Shown here in pieces: positions 55,450-63,842 of a stretch of 64,000 nucleotides of DNA. Under the pieces are notes generated by a model that was not told the DNA's origin, ran no database searches, and saw only the letters and a list, made by a program, of their open reading frames with translations. How positions within the stretch are numbered: the stretch's first letter is position 1; each line of letters starts with the position of its first letter. A program made the translations under genes and the position numbers. Location of the stretch: positions 1 through 64,000 of the forward strand of contig DYPB01000002.1 of assembly GCA_020720185.1 (NCBI GenBank), written 5' to 3'. This DNA is from Flavobacterium psychrophilum. GTDB lineage: Bacteria; Bacteroidota; Bacteroidia; Flavobacteriales; Flavobacteriaceae.

Positions 55450-56820
55450 CTACGGTTTTATTTTATCTGGATTATAGCCCAAATATTCTACATTAGTTTC
55501 TTTAAAATGAATTCCAAATTGTTCTAATTCGGATAAAATGGGATTGTAAATTTCTTTTTTTATGGGCAACTGTACACCTGTTGTTGTGATTTTTCCGTTT
55601 AGAATTTGTAAGGCAGCAATTGCAACAGGTAATCCTACTGTTTTTGCCATTGCGGTATAGGTTTGATCGTTGCCAATACATACCATTTTAGAATCAATTT
55701 GTTGTTGTTTTCCGTCGAGTTCATAACCAAATTTATGATACATTACAATCATGTCTTTATCATTTTTTTGCAATGTCCATTTGTCTGATAATATTTTCTC
55801 TAAAATTTGTGCTGGGGATGCGTTTTTTAAGTTTACAATTTTGTTAGGATTAAATAAATCAAGTTCTAAAAGTTTGTCCCACATAATGTCGTCTTGTTCT
55901 ATATTAAGAGCCATTCTGGTTTTAATTTCAACTGAATCCGTTGGGTGATAGGGTAAAAATAAGTTTGTAAATTCACGATATGAGATAGTGTCTGAATTGT
56001 CGATTTTATAGGTGTCATCGGTCATTCCGAGTTGTACAAACATATTCCAAGCTCTTGAAAAACCTACCCTTCTGATAGTTCCTCGATACATTGTTAATAC
56101 ATTTTTTAATCCATAAATATCAATATATTTTAAGGAATCTCGATTAGCATAAGCTTCAAAACGCCCGTAGTCTTCTACTTCTAAAAATTCAGTTCTTCTA
56201 AACAGTTTTTGATAAGGAATGTATTTATACCTTCCTTCTTGAATGAATTTTGCAATCCCTCCTTGTCCTGCTAATACTACATTTTTAGGGGCCCAAGTAA
56301 ATTTATAATTCCATAAATTATTATCGCTCTCAGGGGCTACTAATCCGCCACAAAACGATTCAAAAAGTACAATTTTACCTCCTTTTTCGTGAATTTCATC
56401 AATTATTTTCATGGCACTCATGTGATCTATACCTGGATCGAGCCCAACTTCATTCATAAAAATTAGTCCATTTGCCTTTACATCGGCATCTATATTTTGC
56501 ATAGCATCACTAATATAGGATGCTGTAACCATATTTTTTTTAAATAAAATACAATCTTTTGCAATATCAATATGTAAATGTGCTGGTAGCATCGAAATTA
56601 CAATATCTGCATTTTGTATTGCTGATTTTCGTTCCTTTTCGTCAAAAATATTCAATGCGATTGCTGTTGCATTTTTATGATTTTGTGATTTTTTTTGAGC
56701 TAATTCTAATGACAAATCAACAATTATTAGATGTAAATTTTCTTTATCTGATTTTTCTAAAAGATATTTAATCAAAGTTGATGCCGATTTTCCTGCACCT
56801 ATTATAAGTATGTTTCTCAT
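55450..56820 (-). CDS. saccharopine dehydrogenase family protein
   Basis: A 456-residue NAD(P)-dependent enzyme. The N-terminal Rossmann fold has the IIGAGKSASTL nucleotide loop, then ISMLPAHLH and the NEVGLDPGIDHMSAM motif of saccharopine dehydrogenase/LYS9-type proteins. The C-terminal catalytic domain includes ESFCGGLVAPESDNNLWNYKFTWAP, which fits a substrate pocket for saccharopine-like compounds. Lysine breakdown is the likely pathway, possibly feeding the glutaryl-CoA-type dehydrogenase at 12446; this link is inference. The exact reaction (saccharopine or another opine) is not settled. Confidence 0.88.
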   Translation of the reverse strand: MRNILIIGAGKSASTLIKYLLEKSDKENLHLIIVDLSLELAQKKSQNHKNATAIALNIFDEKERKSAIQNADIVISMLPAHLHIDIAKDCILFKKNMVTASYISDAMQNIDADVKANGLIFMNEVGLDPGIDHMSAMKIIDEIHEKGGKIVLFESFCGGLVAPESDNNLWNYKFTWAPKNVVLAGQGGIAKFIQEGRYKYIPYQKLFRRTEFLEVEDYGRFEAYANRDSLKYIDIYGLKNVLTMYRGTIRRVGFSRAWNMFVQLGMTDDTYKIDNSDTISYREFTNLFLPYHPTDSVEIKTRMALNIEQDDIMWDKLLELDLFNPNKIVNLKNASPAQILEKILSDKWTLQKNDKDMIVMYHKFGYELDGKQQQIDSKMVCIGNDQTYTAMAKTVGLPVAIAALQILNGKITTTGVQLPIKKEIYNPILSELEQFGIHFKETNVEYLGYNPDKIKP

Positions 56821-56828
56821 ATTAATTT

Positions 56829-56854
56829 AATTACGAATTACGAATTACGAATTA
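56829..56854. repeat. 7-bp tandem repeat (AATTACG)
   Basis: AATTACG is repeated almost four times just upstream of the saccharopine dehydrogenase-like ATG. Such short arrays are prone to slippage and could alter spacing to the start, but no promoter is seen around it. Confidence 0.7.
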
Positions 56855-56884
56855 CTTATAAAAACACTCGTAACTTATAATTAT

Positions 56885-57205
56885 TTAAAGACCTTCGCTT
56901 TCTAATGTGTTTTTTGCCTCTTTTTCTGATTCTATTTTTTGTTGATCAAATTGTTGATCGACTGCTACTACTTCATTATTGGTAAAAAACACAAAATAAG
57001 TTGCTGTAAATAGTGCTGCAACAGCAATAATTGATAGATATTTAGGGAAATTCACCTCTTCTGCCTTTGATTTTTTATATGCCAATACGCTAAAAATCAT
57101 TGCAACTAACGAGGTTATTAATCCGAATTTTTCCATTGGCAAGATGGTAAAAACAATTCCAAACAAAATTAGAATGATTGCTAAAATTATAAATATTTTT
57201 CTCAT
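56885..57205 (-). CDS. small membrane protein, function unknown
   Basis: A 106-residue protein starting at the ATG at 57205 (MRKIFIILAIILILFG). Three hydrophobic segments (about 4-22, 27-43, 56-75) precede a soluble, acidic and glutamine-rich tail (NEVVAVDQQFDQQKIESEKEAKN). An earlier in-frame start (57232) overlaps the DUF3108 stop. It follows the DUF3108 gene by 10 nt, so both are probably co-transcribed. No domain was recognised. Confidence 0.72.
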   Translation of the reverse strand: MRKIFIILAIILILFGIVFTILPMEKFGLITSLVAMIFSVLAYKKSKAEEVNFPKYLSIIAVAALFTATYFVFFTNNEVVAVDQQFDQQKIESEKEAKNTLESEGL

Positions 57206-57215
57206 AAAATAGTAA

Positions 57216-57965
57216 TTAAATTCCTGTTGCATTTGTTACTATTAATTGTCCAACACCAACTTTGATGCTAAATTTTATCAAAACTGGTACTTTTTTATCG
57301 TCTGCTGTAAGCCATATTAAGTTTTTATCAGTTCCTTTTAGTGCATTTGTTCGTGCAGAAATTGAAAGTTTATAACATTCTTTTGAACCTAAACTTCCTG
57401 CTGATACGGTTTCTTTTCCCATATATTTCACAATTACAGGCAATTCTTCTTCATCAAAAACAACCGTAAAAGATTTTGCTTGACCGGTTTTCATTGTGCT
57501 AAAATTAATAGTTCTTATTTTATAGATTGTCGAAACAATATCTTGTGTATTACTTCCTATACCAAAGGTCCTAATTGTTTCGGGTTTTTTACCTTTTTTT
57601 GCAGTACTTGTAATGCTGTTTCCTTTTATTACATATTTTTCCGTTTTGTTATATCCGCCTTCGGTGATGTTTCTTTTGTACAAACTTGGCTTTAACGAAG
57701 TTGGATTAACATAGCTTTCATACAAATCTCTGATTTTAAAAAAACTATCCCATTTACTATAAGTTGTTGCCTGACAACTTAAATGTAAGTAACTACCTTT
57801 TGCGGTAGTGATTGTTCCTGTACTCATTGTTATTTGTGCTAATGGAGTTAAAATACCACTCATATTATATGACCCAGAAAAGATTAATTTTTCTCCTGAT
57901 TTTATTTGTGAAAAGCCATTAGAAAAAGCTATAAATAGAGAAATTGCAAACAAATATTTTTTCAT
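57216..57965 (-). CDS. DUF3108 domain-containing exported protein
   Basis: A 249-residue protein with signal peptide MKKYLFAISLFIAFSNGFSQ. It then has the DUF3108 beta-rich domain: GEKLIFSGSYNMSGILTPLAQI, LSCQATTYSKWDSFFKIRDLYESYVN and the closing KVPVLIKFSIKVGVGQL. The family is common in the envelope of Bacteroidota and Proteobacteria, and no biochemical function is established. The small membrane protein gene follows. Confidence 0.88.
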   Translation of the reverse strand: MKKYLFAISLFIAFSNGFSQIKSGEKLIFSGSYNMSGILTPLAQITMSTGTITTAKGSYLHLSCQATTYSKWDSFFKIRDLYESYVNPTSLKPSLYKRNITEGGYNKTEKYVIKGNSITSTAKKGKKPETIRTFGIGSNTQDIVSTIYKIRTINFSTMKTGQAKSFTVVFDEEELPVIVKYMGKETVSAGSLGSKECYKLSISARTNALKGTDKNLIWLTADDKKVPVLIKFSIKVGVGQLIVTNATGI

Positions 57966-58054
57966 TTTAATTTTATTTTATTTGATGCAAATATAGTTGT
58001 TTTTTGAATTATTTTTTTATTGATAAAAAACAAAAAAAATATTTTAAATTAAAA

Positions 58055-58084
58055 TTGCTAATATCATAAAAAGTTATATATTTG
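58055..58084 (+). promoter_or_regulatory. promoter of rplU-rpmA
   Basis: TTG (58055-58057) and TATATTTG (58077-58084) with a 19-nt spacer match the Bacteroidota promoter. It lies 35 nt before the rplU ATG. Confidence 0.75.
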
Positions 58085-58119
58085 CGGACTTAAAATTTTT
58101 AACTAAAAAAATCATTGTT

Positions 58120-58758
58120 ATGTACGCAATCGTAGAGATAGCAGGGCAACAATTTAAAGTAAGCAAAGACTTAAAGGTTTATGTTCACCGTTTATCAAAT
58201 GAAGAAGGTTCAAAAGTTACTTTTGACAAAGTTCTTTTATTAGATGATAACGGAAGTGTAACTTTAGGCGCCCCAGCTATAGAAGGTGCTTCAATAGAAG
58301 CCAAAGTGTTACAACACTTAAAAGGAGATAAAGTAATCGTTTTCAAAAAGAAAAGAAGAAAAGGTTACAAGAAAAGAAACGGTCATAGACAATATCTGAC
58401 TCAAATTGTAATTGAAAGTATTTCTGCAACAGGTGCAAAAAAAGCCGCTCCAAAAGCAGAAAAAGTTGCTGATGCACCAAAAGTTGCAAAAGCAAAAAAA
58501 TCAGGAGATGATTTAACAATCGTTGAAGGTATTGGGCCAAAAGCTGCTGAAGCATTAGTTGCTGCGGGTATTGATACATTTGCAAAACTTGCTGCTACAA
58601 CTGCTGATGCTGTAAAAGCAATACTTGATGAATCAACATCAAAAGTACAACATTTAGATCCAACAACTTGGGGACAACAAGCACAGCTTGCTGCTGATGG
58701 TAAAATGGACGAATTAAAAAAACTACAAGATGAATTAAACGGCGGAAAAGCAGTTTAA
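58120..58758 (+). CDS. rplU: 50S ribosomal protein L21 with helix-hairpin-helix extension
   Basis: The first 105 residues are a standard L21 (MYAIVEIAGQQFKVSKDLKV ... KKKRRKGYKKRNGHRQYLTQIVI). After a Lys/Ala linker (about 106-127), residues about 128-170 form a helix-hairpin-helix-like module (LTIVEGIGPKAAEALVAAGIDTFAKLA) followed by a helical tail to 212. The extension is known in Bacteroidota L21; what it contacts is not known. rpmA follows after 37 nt. Confidence 0.96.
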   Translation: MYAIVEIAGQQFKVSKDLKVYVHRLSNEEGSKVTFDKVLLLDDNGSVTLGAPAIEGASIEAKVLQHLKGDKVIVFKKKRRKGYKKRNGHRQYLTQIVIESISATGAKKAAPKAEKVADAPKVAKAKKSGDDLTIVEGIGPKAAEALVAAGIDTFAKLAATTADAVKAILDESTSKVQHLDPTTWGQQAQLAADGKMDELKKLQDELNGGKAV

Positions 58759-58795
58759 TTTAAAGTAAAATATTAACTTATAAAAATATAACATC

Positions 58796-59056
58796 ATGGC
58801 TCACAAGAAAGGTGTCGGTAGTTCCAAGAATGGTAGAGAATCAGAATCAAAACGATTAGGCGTTAAGATTTATGGTGGACAAGCTGCTATTGCTGGAAAC
58901 ATTATAGTAAGACAAAGAGGTTCTAAACACAATCCAGGCGAAAATGTATATATGGGCAAAGACCATACATTGCATGCAAGAGTTGATGGAGTAGTTAAGT
59001 TCCAGAAAAAAGGTGAAAACAAATCTTTTGTTTCTATACTTCCATTTGAAGCATAA
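58796..59056 (+). CDS. rpmA: 50S ribosomal protein L27
   Basis: An 86-residue large-subunit protein starting [29 protein letters not shown]. Its flexible N terminus reaches the peptidyl-transferase centre. It has no N-terminal cleavage extension like that of Firmicutes. It is the last gene of the rplU unit, with a bidirectional terminator 17 nt later. Confidence 0.98.
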   Translation: MAHKKGVGSSKNGRESESKRLGVKIYGGQAAIAGNIIVRQRGSKHNPGENVYMGKDHTLHARVDGVVKFQKKGENKSFVSILPFEA

Positions 59057-59072
59057 TCTTTTTAAATGAAAT

Positions 59073-59108
59073 AAAAAAATCCTCAAAAATTAATTTGAGG
59101 ATTTTTTT
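59073..59108. terminator. bidirectional terminator between rpmA and hflX
   Basis: AAAAAAATCCTCAAA pairs with TTTGAGGATTTTTTT (15 bp) over a 6-nt loop, with T runs in both orientations. Confidence 0.92.
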
Positions 59109-59121
59109 TGTGAAAAATTCG

Positions 59122-60342
59122 CTACTCTTCAATAGCGTCTTTATAATCAGGGTATAAAAATTTGTTATATGGAAAACGAGTAATATGAATTTGTCTTACT
59201 GTTTCATAAACTCGTTCTCTAAATTCTTCAAAATTTTCTTTATTAGTTGCGGATATAAACAATGTATTTTGTTCTCCTAAATGGCTCATCCAAGTTTGTT
59301 TCCACTCATTTAAAGTATAATGTTTCTTTGTTTTTTCAGTAATCAAATCATCAAAATCTATAGTTAAATTTTTGTAAGCGTCAATTTTATTAAAGACCAT
59401 TATAATGGGCTTGTCATTACTTTTTATATCTAATAAAATTTGATTAACCGATATAATATGGTCTTCAAAATCAGGATGAGAAATATCTACAATATGTAAT
59501 AACAAATCAGCTTCTCTTACTTCGTCAAGAGTGCTTTTAAAAGAATCTATCAATTGTGTGGGTAATTTTCTGATAAACCCAACGGTATCTGATAGTAAAA
59601 ATGGTAGGTTTTTAATAACTACTTTTCTAACAGTTGTGTCGAGTGTTGCAAATAATTTGTTTTCTACAAAAACATCGCTTTTTCCTATAGCATTCATTAA
59701 TGTTGATTTTCCAACATTGGTGTAACCTACTAGTGCAACCCTAACCATTGCTCCTCGATTGCTACGCTGAACCCCCATTTGTTTATCAATAGTTTTTATT
59801 TTTTCTTTTAATAGGGCTATTCTATCTCTTACAATTCTACGGTCGGTTTCAATTTCTGTTTCGCCAGGTCCACGCATTCCTATACCTCCTTTTTGTCGTT
59901 CAAGATGTGTCCATAATCCTGATAATCTTGGCAATAGGTAAATACATTGTGCTAATTCGACTTGAGTTCTGGCATACGAAGTTTCTGCTCGTTGGGCAAA
60001 AATATCTAATATTAAATTGGTTCTGTCTAATATTTTACAGTCAATAATTTTCGATATATTTTTTTGTTGAGATGGAGATAATTCGTCGTCAAAAACGATT
60101 GTTGAAATGTCATTTTCAATTACATAACTATTTATTTCTTCTATTTTTCCTGTTCCAAGAAAGGTTTTTGGGTTTGGTTTATCCATTTTTTGAAAAAACC
60201 TTTTTACTACTTGACCTCCTGCCGTGAAGGTTAAAAACTCTAACTCATCAAGGTATTCTAATAATTTTTCTTCCGATTGATTTTGAGTAACGATTCCTAC
60301 AATTACTGTTCTTTCAAAATTTAAGATTTCTTTTTCTAACAT
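59122..60342 (-). CDS. hflX: GTPase HflX
   Basis: A ribosome-associated GTPase that splits stalled 70S ribosomes under stress. The 406 residues have the N-terminal HflX domain with the nucleotide-proximal motif ERQKGGIGMRGPGETEIE (about 148-165), then a coiled-coil linker. The G domain carries P-loop GYTNVGKST (206-214), G2/G3 TLDTT and DTVGFI, and G4 NKID. Convergent with rpmA. Confidence 0.96.
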   Translation of the reverse strand: MLEKEILNFERTVIVGIVTQNQSEEKLLEYLDELEFLTFTAGGQVVKRFFQKMDKPNPKTFLGTGKIEEINSYVIENDISTIVFDDELSPSQQKNISKIIDCKILDRTNLILDIFAQRAETSYARTQVELAQCIYLLPRLSGLWTHLERQKGGIGMRGPGETEIETDRRIVRDRIALLKEKIKTIDKQMGVQRSNRGAMVRVALVGYTNVGKSTLMNAIGKSDVFVENKLFATLDTTVRKVVIKNLPFLLSDTVGFIRKLPTQLIDSFKSTLDEVREADLLLHIVDISHPDFEDHIISVNQILLDIKSNDKPIIMVFNKIDAYKNLTIDFDDLITEKTKKHYTLNEWKQTWMSHLGEQNTLFISATNKENFEEFRERVYETVRQIHITRFPYNKFLYPDYKDAIEE

Positions 60343-60358
60343 TTTTGTAGTTTTTTAT

Positions 60359-60554
60359 TTATAGGTGGGTTCTATAAATTAGTTTTTTTGTAAATTTATT
60401 TTTTTACCGATGCTCTTTTTGTTTTATTTTACTTCACTTTGTGTTTATTTGTCAGCGGTGTTCAGTAAATTTACATTTGGCATCTTTTTCCCATCTTTCT
60501 GTTCAAAATAATTCCAAAAATAGCTATCCGGTAATTTATAGAACCCACCTATAA
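60359..60554. mobile_element. MITE-like element with perfect 23-bp terminal inverted repeats
   Basis: The left end (60359-60381) containing GGTGGGTTCTATAA recurs as an exact inverted copy at 60532-60554, bounding 196 bp without a coding frame. The same 14-mer occurs once more, alone, at 46639-46652. No target duplication is obvious. The size and ends fit a non-autonomous element; no transposase is present nearby. Confidence 0.6.
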
Positions 60555-60778
60555 TCAAAATACCACTTCATAGTTCTATTAAAAAACTAAACAGTGCTAT
60601 GATAAAATTTTGAGGGTATTAGTTTTTGAATTAAATTCAAATTATGCAATAATAATTTTATTTTTATTGCCACGACATGTTTTTACTCTAGTGTCATACC
60701 AATAATTTATATTCCAGTTTTGATTAGATTATTGCTGTATTTTTAACAAGTATTCGTTTCTTAAATAACTATAACAAA
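60555..60778. other. non-coding A/T-rich stretch before deoC end
   Basis: No coding frame or RNA gene was recognised. A short hairpin of GCAATAA with TTATTGC (about 60646-60670) could serve as a weak terminator after deoC. Confidence 0.5.
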
Positions 60779-61522
60779 TCAATACTCTAATTCAACAAAT
60801 TGATTGTCAATGATTTTTTTAGCATTTGATGTTCCTATTCTTTTTACACCAAGTCTAATCATTGCAAGTGCATCGTTGTAATTTTTTACGCCACCAGCTG
60901 CTTTGACTGGTAGTGGAAAGGAGTTTTCAATCATCATTTTTATGGCGGGAATTGTTGCTCCATTTGGCAGATTATTCTCTGTTTTATAAAATCCTGTTGA
61001 TGATTTTACGAAAACAAAATTGTATTTATCTTCGTCAAAATTACTAATTACAATATTTTTTATCAATGCTGATAACTGAATAATTTCTCCGTCTGTTAGA
61101 GCCGCAACTTCGATAATCCATTTTATTGTTTTATGGTAAGAAAGACAAAGTTTGGTACATTCAATAATTTCATTTTTAACTAATTCGATTTCCTTGTTCT
61201 TAAATGCTTTATAGTTACAAACAAAATCTAACTCATCTGCTCCGCTATTAATTACTTTTTTAGCTTCTTCTATCTTCATTTCTGTAGATGAAATTCCATC
61301 GGGAAAATCAATAACCGTACCCACCAGAAGTTTTGATTTTGCATCGTCAACTATTTTTTTTGCTAATTCAACATAATTTGGTCTAATCATTATCAATTTA
61401 AAACCTTCGGAAATTGCTTCATGAATGGTGTTTTTTACAACAATCAAGTTAGCATCGATAGTTATACCTGCTTCCTCGTATGTTTTTAAATAGGTTGAGT
61501 CTATAAAAGGTTTAATATTCAT
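60779..61522 (-). CDS. deoC: deoxyribose-phosphate aldolase
   Basis: Cleaves deoxyribose 5-phosphate to acetaldehyde and glyceraldehyde 3-phosphate. The 247 residues from the ATG at 61522 include Asp99 (ADELDF), Schiff-base Lys173 (FVFVKSSTGF) and Lys207 (PVKAAGGVKN), the catalytic set of the family. An upstream in-frame start at 61546 overlaps a terminator hairpin and adds FFNFCN-type residues, so it is rejected. Confidence 0.94.
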   Translation of the reverse strand: MNIKPFIDSTYLKTYEEAGITIDANLIVVKNTIHEAISEGFKLIMIRPNYVELAKKIVDDAKSKLLVGTVIDFPDGISSTEMKIEEAKKVINSGADELDFVCNYKAFKNKEIELVKNEIIECTKLCLSYHKTIKWIIEVAALTDGEIIQLSALIKNIVISNFDEDKYNFVFVKSSTGFYKTENNLPNGATIPAIKMMIENSFPLPVKAAGGVKNYNDALAMIRLGVKRIGTSNAKKIIDNQFVELEY

Positions 61523-61535
61523 ATTGCAAAAATTA

Positions 61536-61562
61536 AAAAATCCCATTATTATGGGAGTTTTT
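61536..61562 (-). terminator. terminator after the gcvH-VanZ-like unit
   Basis: AAAAATCCCAT pairs with ATGGGAGTTTTT (one A-G mismatch) over a 4-nt loop. On the minus strand it runs into T residues, between the VanZ-like gene and deoC. Confidence 0.75.
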
Positions 61563-61569
61563 ATTAAGT

Positions 61570-61977
61570 TTAATTATAATTTTTCTTTTTTAATTCTTTC
61601 TTAAAATAATTTGAGAATAATATTCCAAAAACTGCTCCTGTTAAATTTGCTAAAATATCAAAAAAATCTGCTTTTCTGGTTGTTGTAAATTTTTGTTGTG
61701 CAATTTCAATACCTATTCCGTAAATTACTGATATGAAAATAATTATGATGATTTTTTTATCTTTTTTTACAATATTTTTAGCTGTAAAATAAAAAAACCA
61801 AAGCGAAGTAAAGCCAAAATGAAAGCCAAAATGTGCCAACTTATCAATATTTCTAACAGGAATTGCTGGAATATCGGTTGAGGTGTCTAAACACAAAAAC
61901 AATATTAATAAAGCCCAAAGTATTGCCAAAGAAAGTAATACTTTTTTATCCTCCAATAAGTTTTTTATATGCCTCAC
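61570..61977 (-). CDS. VanZ-like membrane protein
   Basis: A 135-residue protein with four hydrophobic segments (about 14-29, 50-66, 74-92, 105-122). The VanZ family pattern is visible in [16 protein letters not shown] and [34 protein letters not shown], where the E...Q...R.AD.FD stretch is the conserved core. VanZ proteins are tied loosely to glycopeptide resistance, but most, like this, have no proven role. Its start overlaps gcvH by 32 nt, a pairing also seen in other Flavobacteria. Confidence 0.88.
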   Translation of the reverse strand: MRHIKNLLEDKKVLLSLAILWALLILFLCLDTSTDIPAIPVRNIDKLAHFGFHFGFTSLWFFYFTAKNIVKKDKKIIIIIFISVIYGIGIEIAQQKFTTTRKADFFDILANLTGAVFGILFSNYFKKELKKKNYN

Positions 61978-62326
61978 TATCTAATAATTCATCAATTTCT
62001 GAAATATTTGAAATTTTCACCTTAATCATCCAACCTTCTCCATACGGATCTGTGTTTACCGTTTCTGGCTTTGTTACTAAACCTTCGTTAAACTCAATTA
62101 TTTCGCCAGATAATGGTAAAAATAAATCGGATACTGTTTTTACAGCTTCTACTGTTCCAAAAATCTCATCCTTAGACAAAATTTGATCAAGTGTTTCTAC
62201 TTCTACATAAACAATATCGCCTAATTCTTTTTGAGCAAAATGTGTAATTCCTACTGTTGCAATGTCTCCATCTACAATCACCCATTCGTGATCTTTTGTG
62301 TATTTTAAATGTGCTGGTGTGTTCAT
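61946..62326 (-). CDS. gcvH: glycine cleavage system H protein
   Basis: The lipoyl-carrying shuttle of the glycine cleavage complex. The 126 residues carry the lipoylation site Lys63 in [12 protein letters not shown], and the conserved segments [26 protein letters not shown] and [11 protein letters not shown]. The T, P and L subunit genes are not in the window. Translation is coupled to the VanZ-like gene by a 32-nt overlap. Confidence 0.97.
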   Translation of the reverse strand: MNTPAHLKYTKDHEWVIVDGDIATVGITHFAQKELGDIVYVEVETLDQILSKDEIFGTVEAVKTVSDLFLPLSGEIIEFNEGLVTKPETVNTDPYGEGWMIKVKISNISEIDELLDSEAYKKLIGG

Positions 62327-62476
62327 ATTTTAAATTTTATTTATTGCAAATGTATTATTTTTTTTAGAAAAATAATCACTTTAACAATAAAAAACTCCTC
62401 ACCTTATGGACAACTCTCTATTACAGGGGAATAAAAAACTAGCATGCACTGGCAAACTAACTACATGTAATTTGTT

Positions 62477-62851
62477 TTATGTTGTTTTCATTTCTACCCA
62501 ATCAATAATTTGTTCGGCATATTCTAAACCTGTATTTGCTATTTTTGCACTTGGTATTCCATCATATCCCATAGATAGATGCAAAATATAATACGCTGAC
62601 ACGAATGCGTTTAATACTTTTTTATCTGTTTTGCTTAACTGTTCTTTATACCAATTTACACTTTTTCTGCCTTTTTGCTTTTCTATAATTACAGAATCTA
62701 ATGCTTCTAAAATACCGCTATAAGCAGAATTTCCTGCCATACGGATATATTTTTTGTCTTGATAATACCCATCTTCTTTCTTGGCTTTTTCTCGCAAGAT
62801 GTCTTTTGCATTAGCAATATATCTCTTGGCTTCTATTACATTCGTATTCAT
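62477..62851 (-). CDS. DUF5618-like small helical protein
   Basis: A 124-residue mostly helical cytoplasmic protein starting at the ATG at 62851 (MNTNVIEAKRYIANAKDILREKAKKEDGYY). The pattern AKRYIANAKDILR ... YIRMAGNSAYSGILEALDSV ... VSAYYILHLSMGYDG recalls DUF5618 proteins of Bacteroidetes and, more distantly, the HEPN fold. Function unknown. Upstream in-frame residues (to 62896) are rejected because the family begins near this methionine. An aspartic protease gene lies 300 nt upstream on the same strand across a repeat. Confidence 0.75.
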   Translation of the reverse strand: MNTNVIEAKRYIANAKDILREKAKKEDGYYQDKKYIRMAGNSAYSGILEALDSVIIEKQKGRKSVNWYKEQLSKTDKKVLNAFVSAYYILHLSMGYDGIPSAKIANTGLEYAEQIIDWVEMKTT

Positions 62852-62950
62852 AACTTTTATTTTAAAGTTTTGAGATAACAAATATTTTAAACCCACAACA
62901 GAATCTAAAATAAATACAGATTAAACAAAAAATGCCAAACCCCTGTTTTC

Positions 62951-62994
62951 AATTAAAAATTAAAAATTAATTCACATTTTAAAAAACAAAAAAA
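62951..62994. repeat. 44-bp A/T-rich repeat, copy A
   Basis: The stretch with core ATTCACATTTTAAAAAACAA matches copy B at 63608-63651 in 43 of 44 positions. It is followed after 46 nt by the GC-rich hairpin TTTCAAACTCCCC...GGGGG (63040-63070). Together they lie in the gap of about 300 bases between the DUF5618-like and protease genes; I see no gene there, although a 62-codon frame exists (62953-63141). Confidence 0.8.
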
Positions 62995-63152
62995 GCTAAA
63001 CCTCTGTTTCCAGAAGTTTGACTTTTTTATAATAAAGCTTTTCAAACTCCCCTTCGGGGGTTGGGGGGCTTTTGAATCCACTCTAACAATACCGTTTCCT
63101 GCGTGGTAAAACGCACATGTGGTTAAACCAGCAACCTGCAATTTGCAGACAA

Positions 63153-63572
63153 TTATTTCATTTTTAAAACTGCATAATAGGGATGTTCTGGATTGACAAT
63201 TAATTCATTTTGTCGTGGATGAATCAATACATCCATCTCTTCCATTGGAATTGCACCTAAAAGTGGTTCGTTACTTCCTTGAAGTACAAAAGCGTTACAA
63301 GTAGCTGTTCTATTTTGAAATTTCACCTTTATTGGACCTACAACATCATATTCTTCGATTGAACCATTTGCCATTACTGCTTTGCGGGTTTCTATAAAAG
63401 GCAAATTTAATTGTGATTGTATGTCTTCGTTGATAGCTAACATATATGCACCACTATCTACCATCATTGATATTCGGACTGATTTTATTTCCTCTTCGCC
63501 AATAATATGACGCCTTGCTAAACCAATGTCTTCTGCATTAATTAATTCAATATCAGCATAAACTAATCCCAT
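63153..63572 (-). CDS. retropepsin-like (clan AA) aspartic protease
   Basis: A 139-residue soluble protein with one retropepsin half: catalytic motif VDSGAYMLAI (Asp at about 38, in place of the commoner DTG), a flap region with RKAVMANGSIEEYDVVGPI, and the second conserved segment NEPLLGAIPMEEMDVLIHP. Such proteins would work as homodimers. Physiological substrates are not known. It is bracketed by the repeat copies A and B and stands apart from any operon partner except, at 300 nt, the DUF5618-like gene. Confidence 0.85.
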   Translation of the reverse strand: MGLVYADIELINAEDIGLARRHIIGEEEIKSVRISMMVDSGAYMLAINEDIQSQLNLPFIETRKAVMANGSIEEYDVVGPIKVKFQNRTATCNAFVLQGSNEPLLGAIPMEEMDVLIHPRQNELIVNPEHPYYAVLKMK

Positions 63573-63607
63573 AATTTTCTAAATTTTTTACAAAAGTAAC
63601 CTATTTT

Positions 63608-63651
63608 AATTAAAAATTAAAAAATAATTCACATTTTAAAAAACAAAAAAA
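63608..63651. repeat. 44-bp A/T-rich repeat, copy B
   Basis: 43 of 44 positions match copy A at 62951-62994. The GC-rich tandem repeat starts within 10 nt. The two copies flank the aspartic protease gene in the same orientation. Confidence 0.8.
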
Positions 63652-63660
63652 ACCAAAGAC

Positions 63661-63822
63661 CGAAGACCTTTGAGGTTTTTATGTTTAAGCCTTTCAAACT
63701 CCCCCTTCGGGGGTTGGGGGCTAATGCCCGAAGACCTTTGAGGTTTTTATATTTAAGCCTTTCAAACTCCCCCTTCGGGGGTTGGGGGGCTAATACCCGA
63801 AGACCTTTGAGGTTTGATTAAA
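63661..63822. repeat. 68-bp tandem repeat with GC-rich hairpin
   Basis: A unit beginning CGAAGACCTTTGAGGTTT starts at 63661 and 63729, with a third partial copy at 63798. Each full unit carries the hairpin CCCCCTTCGGGGG within TTTCAAACTC...GGTTGGGGG. A further diverged hairpin copy lies at 63040-63070. In an otherwise A/T-rich genome these GC blocks stand out and look like dispersed intergenic repeats of Flavobacteria. They could also act as terminators for the partial gene at the right edge. Confidence 0.85.
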
Positions 63823-63842
63823 ATTATACGTTTTAAAACTAT

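Noticed and set aside
62953-63141. 62-codon minus-strand frame between the protease and DUF5618-like genes
   Set aside because: It is formed largely by the A/T-rich repeat copy and the GC-rich hairpin, with no family pattern; better explained as repeat DNA.
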